Of a DNA stretch of 64,000 nucleotides, positions 35,218 through 44,072 are shown piece after piece. The stretch lies in NCBI RefSeq assembly GCF_009193175.1, contig NZ_VUKE01000003.1, forward strand, positions 124,001-188,000. Direction: 5' to 3'. A program made the position numbers and the translations under genes. The number at the start of each line of letters is the position of its first letter. The first letter of the stretch is position 1. This DNA is from Georgenia ruanii. GTDB taxonomy: Bacteria > Actinomycetota > Actinomycetes > Actinomycetales > Actinomycetaceae. The notes under the pieces are model-generated. The model made no database searches. It was not told where the DNA came from and saw only the letters and a program-made list of their open reading frames with translations.

Positions 35218-35777
35218 CGTCGGCCGCGTGGTTCACCGCGCTCGTGCTGCTCGTCGGGCTCGAGCGGCTGGCCGAGCTCGTCGTTGCCACCCGCAACGCC
35301 CGGTGGAGCTTCGCCCGCGGCGGGGTGGAGACCGGGCGCGGGCACTACCCCGTCATGGTGGCCCTGCACACCGCGCTGCTCGTGGGCGCGGTGGCCGAGG
35401 TGTGGTGGCGCCATCCCGGCTTCGTCCCGGCGCTGGGCTGGTCCATGCTGGCGCTGACCCTCGCCGCCCAGGGGCTGCGCTGGTGGTGCATCGCCACCCT
35501 CGGGCCCCGCTGGAACACCCGGATCATCGTCGTGCCCGGCCTGCCGCTGGTGGGGCGGGGCCCGTACCGGTGGTTCCGCCACCCCAACTACGTCGCGGTG
35601 GTCGTGGAGGGCTTCGCGCTGCCGCTCGTCCACTCGGCCTGGGTCACCGCCGCCGTGTTCACCGCCGCGAACGCCGTGCTGCTCACCGTCCGGGTCCGCG
35701 CCGAGAACCGGGCGCTGGGCGCCGCGGCCCCCGCGGCGGCACCCGGCGGCCCGGCCCCGGCGCGGGGGCCGGCGTGA
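35214..35777 (+). CDS. isoprenylcysteine carboxyl methyltransferase-family O-methyltransferase
   Basis: A 187-residue membrane protein. Hydrophobic segments flank the ICMT core: [19 protein letters not shown] and then [18 protein letters not shown] with the conserved His-Pro-Asn and Glu that bind SAM. In srs and agq clusters the equivalent enzyme methylates a phenolic hydroxyl of the alkylresorcinol or hydroquinone rather than a protein. The ATG overlaps the synthase stop and its own stop overlaps the next GTG. The Ala/Pro tail is disordered. Confidence 0.87.
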   Translation: MTSAAWFTALVLLVGLERLAELVVATRNARWSFARGGVETGRGHYPVMVALHTALLVGAVAEVWWRHPGFVPALGWSMLALTLAAQGLRWWCIATLGPRWNTRIIVVPGLPLVGRGPYRWFRHPNYVAVVVEGFALPLVHSAWVTAAVFTAANAVLLTVRVRAENRALGAAAPAAAPGGPAPARGPA

Positions 35778-36796
35778 CCCCCGACGTCGTCGTCGCCGGG
35801 GGCGGCCCGGCCGGCCTGGCCACCGCGCTGCACGCCGCCGCCGCGGGCCTGACCGTCGTCGTGCGCGAACCGCGGCCGGGCGCCATCGACAAGGCCTGCG
35901 GCGAGGGCCTCATGCCCGGCGCCGTCGACCGCCTCGCCCGGCTCGGGCTCGACCCGCCCGGCCAGCCGCTGCGCGGCATCCGGTACGTCGCCGGGACCAC
36001 CGCGGCCGAGGCGCGCTTCCCCGGCCCGCCCGGGCGCGGGGTGCGGCGCACCGCGCTGCACGAGGCCCTGCGCGCGGCGGTGGCCGCGGCCGGGGTGGTG
36101 GTGGAGGAGCGGCGGGTGAGCCAGGTGCGCCAGGACGACGACGGCGTCCTGGTCGACGGCACCCGGGCGCGCTACCTCGTGGCCGCCGACGGGCTGCACT
36201 CCCCGCTGCGCCGTGGCCTGGGCCTGGACGCCCCGGCGGCGGGCCGGCGCCGCTACGGGCTGCGCCGCCACGTCGCCGTCGCCCCCTGGACCGACCACGT
36301 GGAGGTCCACTGGGCCGAGCACGCCGAGGCGTACGTGACCCCAGTCGGGCCCGGCGAGGTCGGCGTCGCGCTCCTCACCACCCGGCGGGAGCCCTACGCC
36401 GCCCAGCTCGCGGCGTTCCCGGCGCTGCGCGAGCGGCTGGGGGAGCCGACCTCGACGGTGCGCGGGGCCGGGCCGCTGCACCAGCGGGCGCGGGCCCGGG
36501 TCGCGGGGCGGGTGCTGCTCGTCGGGGACGCGGCCGGGTACGTCGACGCGCTCACCGGCGAGGGCGTCTCCCTGGCCCTGGCGCAGGCGGAGGCGGCCGT
36601 CGCCGCGGTGGCCGCCGGCCGCCCGGCGGCGTACGAGGCGGACTGGCGCCGGATCGTCCGGCGCTACCGGCTGCTGACCCGGGTGCTGGTGACGGCGAGC
36701 GCCGTCGGGCCGGTGCGCCGGGCGATCGTGCCGGCCGCCCGGGCGCTGCCCGGCGTGTTCGCCGGCGCCGTCGCGCAGCTGGCCCGGCCGGCGTGA
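35774..36796 (+). CDS. FAD-dependent monooxygenase / geranylgeranyl reductase-like flavoprotein
   Basis: A 340-residue flavoprotein. VVVAGGGPAGLATALHAAAAG is the FAD motif, DKACGEGLMPGAV resembles the geranylgeranyl-reductase branch, VAADGLHSPLRRGLG is the DG motif, and LLVGDAAGYVDALTGEGVSLAL the GD motif. By gene content it corresponds to the aromatic hydroxylase SrsC/AgqC. The resemblance to geranylgeranyl reductases leaves reduction of a prenyl chain as an alternative. Last gene of a four-gene cluster. Confidence 0.87.
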   Translation: MTPDVVVAGGGPAGLATALHAAAAGLTVVVREPRPGAIDKACGEGLMPGAVDRLARLGLDPPGQPLRGIRYVAGTTAAEARFPGPPGRGVRRTALHEALRAAVAAAGVVVEERRVSQVRQDDDGVLVDGTRARYLVAADGLHSPLRRGLGLDAPAAGRRRYGLRRHVAVAPWTDHVEVHWAEHAEAYVTPVGPGEVGVALLTTRREPYAAQLAAFPALRERLGEPTSTVRGAGPLHQRARARVAGRVLLVGDAAGYVDALTGEGVSLALAQAEAAVAAVAAGRPAAYEADWRRIVRRYRLLTRVLVTASAVGPVRRAIVPAARALPGVFAGAVAQLARPA

Positions 36797-36798
36797 GC

Positions 36799-36827
36799 GG
36801 CGCCCGGCCCGCGCGGGCCGCGGCGCC
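36799..36827. terminator. GC hairpin after the phenolic-lipid operon
   Basis: CGGCCCGC/GCGGGCCG (36805-36820) is a perfect 16-base palindrome. It is extended outward by GGCGCC on both sides with a one-base bulge on the right. It starts two bases after the monooxygenase stop. There is no U-tract, so it would be an atypical GC-rich terminator. Confidence 0.45.
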
Positions 36828-37064
36828 CGGCCCGGCGTGACGGCCCGGCCGCGTTCCCGGGCGGGAACGGCAGTTTTCGCGGGGATCCGCGATGCCCGTT
36901 TCGCCGGCCGGCCGGCGGCGCTACGCTCGCGTCAACGGACCGCGGCCCCACGTTGCGGGGCACCTCGCGGCTCGTACAGTGGGAAGACCTGAGCATTCGC
37001 CCAACCGTGGCGGGTGGCTCGGCACCACGGTGCCGGGGGCGCGCCACACCGCGAGGTGATCAGC

Positions 37065-37112
37065 ATGGCAGCTGTCGCGACTCCGCCCGTCGAGCGCCGG
37101 AGGGTGCGCTGA
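37065..37112 (+). CDS. possible 15-codon leader peptide upstream of ctaD
   Basis: An ATG preceded by GAGGTGATC starts a 15-residue reading frame, [15 protein letters not shown], whose TGA shares its last base with the ctaD ATG (TGATG). The ctaD ribosome site GGAGGG lies inside it. This is the layout of translational coupling. The peptide is basic at its end and otherwise unremarkable. It could equally be a chance frame. Confidence 0.35.
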   Translation: MAAVATPPVERRRVR

Positions 37113-38908
37113 TGGCCACCATCACCGGTCCGCGGATCGAGGCCGTGCCGGGGCTCCCGCCCCAGCGGCAGAACCTGGGCAAGCTGCTCGTCAAGTGGGT
37201 CACCTCCACCGACCACAAGGTCGTCGGCTACCTGTACCTCACCACCTCGTTCATCTTCTTCATGATCGGCGGGGTGCTCGCGCTGCTCATCCGCATGGAG
37301 CTGTTCGAGCCCGGGCTCCAGATCGTGCAGTCGCACGAGCAGTACAACCAGCTCTTCACGATGCACGGCACGATCATGATGTTCCTGTTCGCGACGTCGC
37401 TGTTCAGCGGATTCGCGAACGTCATCATGCCGATCCAGATCGGCGCGCCGGACGTGGCCTTCCCCCGGCTGAACATGTTCGCCTACTGGCTGTACCTGTT
37501 CGGCGGCCTGCTCGTCGTCGGCGGGTTCCTCACCCCCAAGGGCGCCGCGTCCTTCGGGTGGACGGCGTACACCCCGCTCTCGACCGTCATGTTCTCCCCG
37601 GGGCTCGGCGGCGACCTGTGGGTGTTCGGGCTGGCGATGACCGGCTTCGGCACGATCTTCGGCGCGGTCAACTTCATCACCACGATCGTCACCCTGCGCG
37701 CCCCGGGCATGACCATGTTCCGGATGCCGATCTTCACCTGGAACACGCTCATCACCTCGCTGCTCGTGCTCATGGCCTTCCCGGTGCTGGCGGCGGCCCT
37801 GTTCGGGCTGGGCCTCGAGCGGGTGGTCGGCGCGCAGATCTACAACCCGGACTACGGCGGGGCGCTGCTGTGGCAGCACCTGTTCTGGTTCTTCGGGCAC
37901 CCGGAGGTCTACGTCATCGCCCTGCCGTTCTTCGGGATCATCACCGAGGTCCTGCCGGTGTTCTCCCGCAAGCCGGTCTTCGGGTACAAGGGCCTGGTCT
38001 TCGCCACGATCGCCATCGCCTCCTTGTCGATGACCGTGTGGGCGCACCACATGTTCACCACGGGCGCGGTGATGCTGAACTTCTTCTCGCTGCTGACCAT
38101 GGCGATCGCGGTGCCCACCGGGGTGAAGTTCTTCAACTGGATCGGCACCATGTGGCGCGGCAAGGTCACGTTCGAGTCGGCGATGCTCTTCGCGCTGGGC
38201 TTCCTGGTCACGTTCCTCTTCGGCGGCCTGACCGGGGTGATCCTGTCGAGCCCGACGATGGACTTCCAGGTCCAGGACACCTACTTCGTCGTCGCCCACT
38301 TCCACTACGTCGTCTTCGGCACCGTGGTGTTCGCGATGTACTCCGGCTTCTACTTCTGGTGGCCGAAGTTCACCGGCCGGATGCTCAACGAGAGGCTCGG
38401 CAAGATCAACTTCTGGCTGTTGTTCATCGGGTTCTGGATGACGTTCCTCGTCCAGCACTGGCTGGGCGTGCAGGGCATGCCGCGGCGGTACGCCGACTAC
38501 CTGCCGGAGGACGGGTTCACGCTCTACAACCAGATCTCGACCGTGGGGGCGTTCATCATCGCCCTGTCCACCCTGCCGTTCCTGTGGAACGTCTACATCA
38601 CGCAGCGTGGCCCGCGCACGGTGTTCGTCGCCGACCCGTGGGGGTTCGGCAACTCCCTCGAGTGGGCGACCGACTCGCCGTTCCCGCGGCACAACTTCCA
38701 CTTCCTGCCGCGCATCCGCTCCGAGCGCCCGGCCTTCGACCTGCACCACCCGGAGGTCGCCGCCCTGGACGTCACCCCGCCCAACCAGAACGTGCTCCAG
38801 TCCGCCTACGCCGGACCGGAGGCCAAGGGCCGGGCCGCGGTCGTGCGCGAGCGGGTCGAGCGCAAGCACCACGACGAGGGACCGCCCGGGACCGAGGGGC
38901 TCTCCTGA
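37112..38908 (+). CDS. ctaD: cytochrome c oxidase subunit I
   Basis: A 598-residue haem-copper oxidase catalytic subunit with twelve membrane segments. Visible ligands are MHGTIMMF (haem a His), WFFGHPEVY (CuB His with the cross-linked Tyr), WAHHMFTTG (CuB His pair), and HFHYVVFG (haem a3 and haem a His). It reduces O2 to water and pumps protons in the cytoplasmic membrane. The C-terminal ~70 residues are a hydrophilic actinobacterial extension. GGAGGG is seven bases before the ATG. No other subunit genes lie beside it. Confidence 0.97.
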   Translation: MATITGPRIEAVPGLPPQRQNLGKLLVKWVTSTDHKVVGYLYLTTSFIFFMIGGVLALLIRMELFEPGLQIVQSHEQYNQLFTMHGTIMMFLFATSLFSGFANVIMPIQIGAPDVAFPRLNMFAYWLYLFGGLLVVGGFLTPKGAASFGWTAYTPLSTVMFSPGLGGDLWVFGLAMTGFGTIFGAVNFITTIVTLRAPGMTMFRMPIFTWNTLITSLLVLMAFPVLAAALFGLGLERVVGAQIYNPDYGGALLWQHLFWFFGHPEVYVIALPFFGIITEVLPVFSRKPVFGYKGLVFATIAIASLSMTVWAHHMFTTGAVMLNFFSLLTMAIAVPTGVKFFNWIGTMWRGKVTFESAMLFALGFLVTFLFGGLTGVILSSPTMDFQVQDTYFVVAHFHYVVFGTVVFAMYSGFYFWWPKFTGRMLNERLGKINFWLLFIGFWMTFLVQHWLGVQGMPRRYADYLPEDGFTLYNQISTVGAFIIALSTLPFLWNVYITQRGPRTVFVADPWGFGNSLEWATDSPFPRHNFHFLPRIRSERPAFDLHHPEVAALDVTPPNQNVLQSAYAGPEAKGRAAVVRERVERKHHDEGPPGTEGLS

Positions 38909-38930
38909 CGGGACGGCCACGTCGGTGCGG

Positions 38931-38954
38931 GGACCCGGGCGTGCGCCCGGGTCC
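38931..38954. terminator. stem-loop terminator between ctaD and potC-like gene
   Basis: GGACCCGGGC and GCCCGGGTCC form a perfect 10-base stem with a 4-base loop (GTGC). It sits 22 bases past the ctaD stop and about 45 bases before the end of the convergent permease gene. There is no U-run. Symmetry would let it stop transcription from both sides. Confidence 0.6.
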
Positions 38955-39000
38955 TCGCGCGGGAGGGGGTCGCCCGCGCCCGCGCCGCCCGCCCGGGCGA

Positions 39001-39810
39001 TCACCGGAGGTGGATGCTGCGCGCGAGCCGCTGCGAGAGATAGACGGGAATCATCGAGAACGCGATGACCACGGTGGCGACGACGTTGAGGATCGACGCC
39101 TGGGTGGGGCGGGCCATGTTGTTGTACATCCAGATCGGCAGGGTCTCGACGCCCGGCGGCGCGGTGAAGATCGTCACGACGATCTCGTCGAAGCTCAGCG
39201 CGAAGGCGAGCAGTGCGCCGGCGACGAAGGCGGTGCGGAACGCCGGGAACGTGACGAGCCGGAAGGTCTGACCCAGGCCGGCGCCCAGGTCGGCCGAGGC
39301 CTCCTCCAGGCTCGGCGAGATCCGGCCGAGCCGGGCCTGGACGTTGTTGAACACCATGACGATGCAGAACGTCGCGTGGGCCACGACGAGACCGAAGAAC
39401 CCGAGCTGGATGCCGATCGGCTCGAGGACGTTCTTGTAGGTGTTGCTCAGGGCGACGCCGGTGACGATGCCGGGCAGCGCGATCGGCAGGACGAGCATGA
39501 GGTTGACGGAGCTTCTGCCGAAGAACTCATGACGCTGGAGCGCGAACGCGGCCAGCGTGCCGAGCACCATGGCCACGGCCGTGGCCCCCGCCGCGGTGAC
39601 GAGCGACGTGCCGAGCGCCGCCCGGACGCCGTCGTTGCCGAACGCCGCGCCCCACCAGCGCAGCGACCAGTCGTCGATGGGCCAGCCGGCGACTCGCGCG
39701 CCGTTGAACGAGTTGAGCACGACGAGCCCGAGCGGTGCGTAGAGGAAGAGCAGCACCACGGCCACCACGACCGCGAGAGCGATCTTGGCCGGACGGGAGA
39801 GCCTGAGCAT
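39001..39810 (-). CDS. polyamine-type ABC transporter permease (PotC-like)
   Basis: A 269-residue inner membrane permease with six hydrophobic segments, opening with FLYAPLGLVVLNSFN. EEASADLGAGLGQTFRLVTFPA is the EAA loop that contacts the ATPase. The N-terminus and loop fit the PotC branch of spermidine/putrescine systems. TAGGAG precedes the ATG. It is the last of a four-gene leftward transporter set, nine bases after the PotB-like gene. Substrate is inferred only from family. Confidence 0.88.
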   Translation of the reverse strand: MLRLSRPAKIALAVVVAVVLLFLYAPLGLVVLNSFNGARVAGWPIDDWSLRWWGAAFGNDGVRAALGTSLVTAAGATAVAMVLGTLAAFALQRHEFFGRSSVNLMLVLPIALPGIVTGVALSNTYKNVLEPIGIQLGFFGLVVAHATFCIVMVFNNVQARLGRISPSLEEASADLGAGLGQTFRLVTFPAFRTAFVAGALLAFALSFDEIVVTIFTAPPGVETLPIWMYNNMARPTQASILNVVATVVIAFSMIPVYLSQRLARSIHLR

Positions 39811-39819
39811 CGCGAGCTC

Positions 39820-40707
39820 CTACAGGTTCTTCAGGGCGCCCGTGCGGCGCACGGCGACGAGGTACAGGATGACGACGGCGATCGGCACGACCGACAGCGT
39901 GGCGGCCAGCGGCGGGTTGAGGTTGATGTTGGCCGCGATGACGCTGCCGATGAGCTGCGTCTTGCCGCCGACGAACTGGGCAGAGATGTAGTCCCCCAGG
40001 CTCAAGGAGAACGTGAACACCGATCCGGCCAGGATCGACGGCACGAGGAGGGGCAGGACGACGGTGCGCACGGTCGTCCACGTGCGCGCCCCCATGTCGG
40101 CCGCGGCGTCGAAGAGGTTCTCGGGGATCTGCTCGAGCGCGGTGTACACCGGGACCGCCATGTAGGGGAACCACAGGTACGCGAGGGTGATGACCACGGT
40201 GGCCTCGCTGTAGCCGGGCCCGTGCAGGCCCAGCGGCGCGAGCAGCCAGTTGACCGGGCCGCTCTCCCCGAAGCTGACGCGCATGGCGAAGACCTTGACG
40301 AGGTAGCCGCCCCAGAGCGGCAGGGTGATGGCCATGACGAGCACGGGGCGCCACGCGGGGGGCGCCACCTTCGCCAGGAACACCGCCAGGGGCAGCGCGA
40401 ACGCGGTGCACAACAGCGTGACCACCGCGGCGATGACGACCGTGCGCAGGGCGGTCGCGGTGTAGGCCGGGCTGCTGACCACGGTGGCGAAGTTGTCCAG
40501 GGTGAAGCCCGGCTCGACCTTCGAGGTGAAGGAGTTCGTCGTCCAGAAGGCCGTCGCCAGGAGCATCACCAGCGCGAAGATGTAGATCACGACCAGCCAG
40601 AGCAGAGGCGCGGTGAGCAGGCCGGCCAGGCGAAGGCCGGGCCTGCGGTAGAGCAGCGAGGAGAGCGGGGCGCGGCTGGGGCGCGGCGGGTGTGCGGCCG
40701 TCGTCAC
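39820..40707 (-). CDS. polyamine-type ABC transporter permease (PotB-like)
   Basis: A 295-residue permease. A cytoplasmic start of ~35 residues leads to the first membrane segment (LLWLVVIYIFALVMLL), then a loop of ~40 residues with TTNSFTSKVEPGFTLDNF typical of PotB. Later the EAA loop reads DAAADMGARTWTTVRTVVLP. The GTG at 40707 is chosen because AGGAAGG lies before it. With the PotC-like protein it forms the membrane channel. It lies between the binding-protein gene and potC. Confidence 0.88.
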   Translation of the reverse strand: MTTAAHPPRPSRAPLSSLLYRRPGLRLAGLLTAPLLWLVVIYIFALVMLLATAFWTTNSFTSKVEPGFTLDNFATVVSSPAYTATALRTVVIAAVVTLLCTAFALPLAVFLAKVAPPAWRPVLVMAITLPLWGGYLVKVFAMRVSFGESGPVNWLLAPLGLHGPGYSEATVVITLAYLWFPYMAVPVYTALEQIPENLFDAAADMGARTWTTVRTVVLPLLVPSILAGSVFTFSLSLGDYISAQFVGGKTQLIGSVIAANINLNPPLAATLSVVPIAVVILYLVAVRRTGALKNL

Positions 40708-40760
40708 GTGTGATCCTTCCTGTCGGCGGTGGGGTCCTGCCGGACCCCACCGCCGCGCGG

Positions 40761-41951
40761 TCAGCCCTTGACCGAGGCCCAGGCCTCGGTCCATTGCTGG
40801 TAGGTGGTGCAGGTGACGTCCTTGCGTCCGTCCAGGCACTGCTCGATCGGGGTCGTCCAGAACCACACGTTCTTGAAGTACTCCTCGTCGGTGGCGTGGT
40901 ACGTCTCGCAGTGCGCCGCGTTCTCCGGCGAGCCCTCGCAGGAGAGCGCATTGGCAGGGGCCATGCCGAAGTTCTGGGCGATGGCGGCGTCGACATCGGG
41001 CGAGGTCGCGTAGTCGATCCACTTGTAGGCGCAGTTCGGGTGCTGCGCCTTGGCCGAGACCATCCATGTGTCGGCCCAGCCCGTGGCGCCTTCCTCGGGA
41101 ACGGTGCCGGCGAAGCCGTCGCCGAGCTCGTTGAGGATCACCTGCCAGCTCGTGCCCAGCACGGAGGACCCGCTCTGGAAGGAGGAGACGTTGTTGGTGT
41201 AGAGCGCCCAGTACTCGCTGACCAGCTCGTTCTGCTGCTTCAGCAGGTCGACGGCCGCCTGCAGCTGCTCCTCGTCGAGGGCGTAGGGGTTCGTGATGCC
41301 CAGCTCCGGCTGGTGCGCCATGAGGTACAGGGCGGCGTCCGCGATGTAGATGGGGGAGTCGTAGGCGATGACCTTCCCGGCGTACGGGGAGTCCTTCTCC
41401 CAGACGACGTCCCAGCTCGTCGGCGCCTCGGTGACGACGTCGGTGTTGTACTGCAGGATGTTCGCCCCGCGGCCGAGCGGGATGCCGTACGTCTTGCCGT
41501 TGAGGCTGTTGTAGGTCTGCTCCTTCATCCCCTCGACGACATTGGCGAAGTTGGGGATGAGGTCGGTGTTGAGCGGGGCGGCGTCGCCGCCGACGATGAG
41601 GCGCAGGCTGGCGTCGCCTGAGGCGGAGATGACGTCGTAGTCGCCCGTGCGCATGAGGGACACCATCTGGTCGCTGGTCTCACCGATCTTGCGGTTGACC
41701 TTGCAGCCGGTCTCCTCGGTGAACGTCGTGACCCAGTCGACGTCGGGGTTGGTCGTGCCGTCCTCGACGTAGCCGGGCCAGGCGATGATGTTCAGCTCGT
41801 CCTCGGACTCACCCAGCTTCTCCAGGGCCGGGACGTCGGGGACCGTGAGGCCGCCGCTCGGGGAGTCCGAGGACGAGGACGACGACGAGCAGCCTGCCAG
41901 GCCCAGGACGACGGCCGCTGCCAGGGCGGGGACGATCGTGCGCACTTTCAT
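40761..41951 (-). CDS. polyamine-type ABC transporter substrate-binding lipoprotein (PotD-like)
   Basis: A 396-residue exported protein. The signal peptide ends in the lipobox LGLAGC, followed by a Ser-rich linker of nine residues. The mature part begins ELNIIAWPGYVEDG and contains TGCKVNRKIGETSDQMVSLM, blocks typical of spermidine/putrescine binding proteins. Several cysteines (CAYKWIDYA, CEGSPENAAHCE) suggest disulfides, more than in E. coli PotD. GGAG lies before the ATG. It captures the substrate outside the membrane. Confidence 0.9.
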   Translation of the reverse strand: MKVRTIVPALAAAVVLGLAGCSSSSSSSDSPSGGLTVPDVPALEKLGESEDELNIIAWPGYVEDGTTNPDVDWVTTFTEETGCKVNRKIGETSDQMVSLMRTGDYDVISASGDASLRLIVGGDAAPLNTDLIPNFANVVEGMKEQTYNSLNGKTYGIPLGRGANILQYNTDVVTEAPTSWDVVWEKDSPYAGKVIAYDSPIYIADAALYLMAHQPELGITNPYALDEEQLQAAVDLLKQQNELVSEYWALYTNNVSSFQSGSSVLGTSWQVILNELGDGFAGTVPEEGATGWADTWMVSAKAQHPNCAYKWIDYATSPDVDAAIAQNFGMAPANALSCEGSPENAAHCETYHATDEEYFKNVWFWTTPIEQCLDGRKDVTCTTYQQWTEAWASVKG

Positions 41952-42019
41952 AGGGGGCTCCGTTCGGTGGGACGGTGTCGGCGGGCGCCGGTCTCGGCCC
42001 GCCCGGTGCCTGACCGCGG

Positions 42020-43111
42020 TCAGGACGACGGGATGGTGGCCACGTGGTCGCTCGTCCAGACGGCGAGGACCTCCTCGCCGCGGGCGATCGGCGCCCGCGA
42101 GCCCGGCCGGTGGTCGTTGTGGACGGCCGCGATCAGCCGCAGACCTGAGCGGCTCTGCACGATGTACCGGGTGGAGGGACCGGTGTAGACGGTCTCGACG
42201 ACGGTGCCCGGGACGGCGGTCTCCGCCGGCGCGGCCGCGGTGCCGGCGGGCACGAGCCGCACGCGCTCGGGCCGGATGCTGATCGCCGCGTCGACCCCGA
42301 GCAGCTGACGCGCCTGCTCGGCGGGGATGAGGTTGGAGACCCCGAGGAAGCCGGCGACGAACTCCGTGGCCGGGAACTCGTACACGTCGCCGGGGCTGCC
42401 GACCTGCTCGATCCGGCCGTTGTCGAACACCGCCACCCGGTCGCTGAGGGTGAGGGCCTCCTCCTGGTCGTGGGTGACGAAGACGAAGGTGATGCCCACA
42501 TCGCGCTGGATCTGCTTGAGCTCGACCTGCATCTCCTCGCGCAGCTGCTTGTCCAGTGCCCCGAGCGGCTCGTCCAGGAGGAGCACCTTGGGCTCGAGGA
42601 TCAGGGCGCGGGCGAGGGCCACGCGCTGCCGCTGGCCGCCGGAGAGCTGGTGCGGCATGCGCTCGGCCAGGTGCGCCAGGCGCACCTTCTCGAGGGCCCT
42701 GGTCACGCGCTCGGCCCGCGCGGCCTTGCCGACCTTGCGGACCCGCAACCCGTAGGCGACGTTCGCCGCGATGCTCAGGTGGGGGAAGAGCGCGTAGTCC
42801 TGGAACACCGTGTTGACGTCACGGTCGAACGGCGCCGTCCGGGTGACGTCGGCGCCGTCGAGCAGGATGGTGCCGGCGGTGGGGCGCTCGAAGCCGGCGA
42901 TCATCCGGAGCACCGTCGTCTTCCCGGACCCCGAGGGGCCGAGCATCGAGAAGAACTCCCCGGCGGGGACGTCGAGATCGAGGTCGGCCACCGCGGTGAA
43001 GTCGCCGAAGCGCTTGTGCACGCCACGCAGCGCGACCGCGGCCGGCGCACCGGAGACGCCGGCCGGGCCGGGGCGGGCCTGCTCCGAGCGATCTGTGCTG
43101 GTCTGCGTCAT
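42020..43111 (-). CDS. polyamine-type ABC transporter ATP-binding protein (PotA-like)
   Basis: A 363-residue ATPase: Walker A GPSGSGKTT, Q-loop FQDYALFP, signature LSGGQRQR, Walker B VLLLDEPLGALD, then switch His in FVTHDQEEAL. After residue ~240 a TOBE domain follows (ISIRPERVRLVP), as in PotA/MalK-like subunits. It is the first gene of the leftward transporter set, with GAGGAG upstream. It powers import by the two permeases downstream. It is divergent from a FadR-type regulator. Confidence 0.93.
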   Translation of the reverse strand: MTQTSTDRSEQARPGPAGVSGAPAAVALRGVHKRFGDFTAVADLDLDVPAGEFFSMLGPSGSGKTTVLRMIAGFERPTAGTILLDGADVTRTAPFDRDVNTVFQDYALFPHLSIAANVAYGLRVRKVGKAARAERVTRALEKVRLAHLAERMPHQLSGGQRQRVALARALILEPKVLLLDEPLGALDKQLREEMQVELKQIQRDVGITFVFVTHDQEEALTLSDRVAVFDNGRIEQVGSPGDVYEFPATEFVAGFLGVSNLIPAEQARQLLGVDAAISIRPERVRLVPAGTAAAPAETAVPGTVVETVYTGPSTRYIVQSRSGLRLIAAVHNDHRPGSRAPIARGEEVLAVWTSDHVATIPSS

Positions 43112-43147
43112 ATCGGCCTCTCCTCACCGGCAGTCCGGGAAAACCAC

Positions 43148-43174
43148 AAAACATACAGTTCCATAGGTAATGTT
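43148..43174. promoter_or_regulatory. AT-rich inverted repeat between potA-like and FadR-type genes
   Basis: AAACAT (43148-43153) and ATGTTT (43169-43174) form inverted arms around 15 bases, in an A+T-rich patch within 111 bases between the two divergent starts. It is the natural candidate operator for the adjacent GntR/FadR-type regulator. GGTAATGTTT could also supply a -10 element for the rightward direction. Confidence 0.5.
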
Positions 43175-43222
43175 TCGCTCGCGTAAGGTAGCGGAACTGC
43201 ACGCGGGAGGGAAGGGGGCCTG

Positions 43223-44002
43223 GTGCGCCAGGACGACCCGGTTCGGGCCGAGGGCGTTCGCGGGCCCGCGCGGGGCCGGCCCTCCCGGGTCCACAACGCC
43301 GTCTTCCTGCCGCTCGGCGACGAGGGGCGCGCGGAGCTGGTCGAGCGGCGGATCGCCGACGCCATCACCGGAGGGGTGCTCGCCGCCGGTGAGCGCCTGC
43401 CGTCGGAGGCGGAGATGGCCCGCTCGATGCGCGTGGCCCTCATGACGGTGCGCGAGGCGCTCGTGGCCCTGCGCCGGCGCGGCCTGGTCGTCACCCGCCG
43501 GGGACGCAACGGCGGCAGCTTCGTCACCGCCCGTGCCGACCGGACGGAGCTGGCAACCCGCCGGCTCGGCGACATGACGCGCACGGCGCTGCGTGACCTC
43601 GCCGCCCACTACCTGGCGATCGGCGAGGCCTGCCTGCGCCTGGCTGCCGCCCGCGCGCACCCGAGCGAGGTAGACCTCCTGGTGGAACGGCTGGAGCACC
43701 TCGACCTCGTGGGCTGGAGCCGGACGCTCGACGAGCTGCGCGTCGAGGTGGCGGCGCTGAGCCAGTCGGCACGACTGACCCGCGAGTACATGACGCTCCA
43801 GGCCGAGATCTCCCCCCTGCTCGCCCTGGCCGACGACGTCGAGGAGTTTCGTGCCGGGCAGGCCGCGGCGCTCGAGCGGGTGCTGGCCGCCGTCCGTGCC
43901 GGCGACGCGCAGGCCGCAGTGTCGGCCTTCGACGCCGACGTGCAGCACAAGGTGGACTGGTTGGTGCGCCGGCACCGCGTCCTGCAGCAGGAGGGAGCGT
44001 AG
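43223..44002 (+). CDS. FadR-type GntR family transcriptional regulator
   Basis: A 259-residue regulator. The winged helix spans residues ~30-100: VERRIADAITGGVLAAGERLPSE, AEMARSMRVALMTVREALVALRRRGLV and RGGNGG-like RGRNGGSFV. An all-helical FCD-like ligand domain follows (residues ~110-250), with an Asp/His pattern weaker than in metal-binding FCD domains. The GTG start follows a G-rich GGAGGGAAGGGGG. It is divergent from the polyamine transporter and probably controls it and the cache-like gene behind it. Confidence 0.85.
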   Translation: MRQDDPVRAEGVRGPARGRPSRVHNAVFLPLGDEGRAELVERRIADAITGGVLAAGERLPSEAEMARSMRVALMTVREALVALRRRGLVVTRRGRNGGSFVTARADRTELATRRLGDMTRTALRDLAAHYLAIGEACLRLAAARAHPSEVDLLVERLEHLDLVGWSRTLDELRVEVAALSQSARLTREYMTLQAEISPLLALADDVEEFRAGQAAALERVLAAVRAGDAQAAVSAFDADVQHKVDWLVRRHRVLQQEGA

Positions 44003-44072
44003 GAGCACGTCATGCCGTACATTGCGCGGGCATAGCTTTCCGCTGGGGCGACGTCGCGCAGAGGAGAATCCC

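Noticed and set aside
37195-40713. A 1172-codon open frame on the + strand across ctaD and the permease genes
   Set aside because: It is out of frame with ctaD, antisense to the pot-like genes, and reads as Arg/Gly/Pro/Ala low complexity. High GC removes stops; the real genes carry all recognisable motifs.
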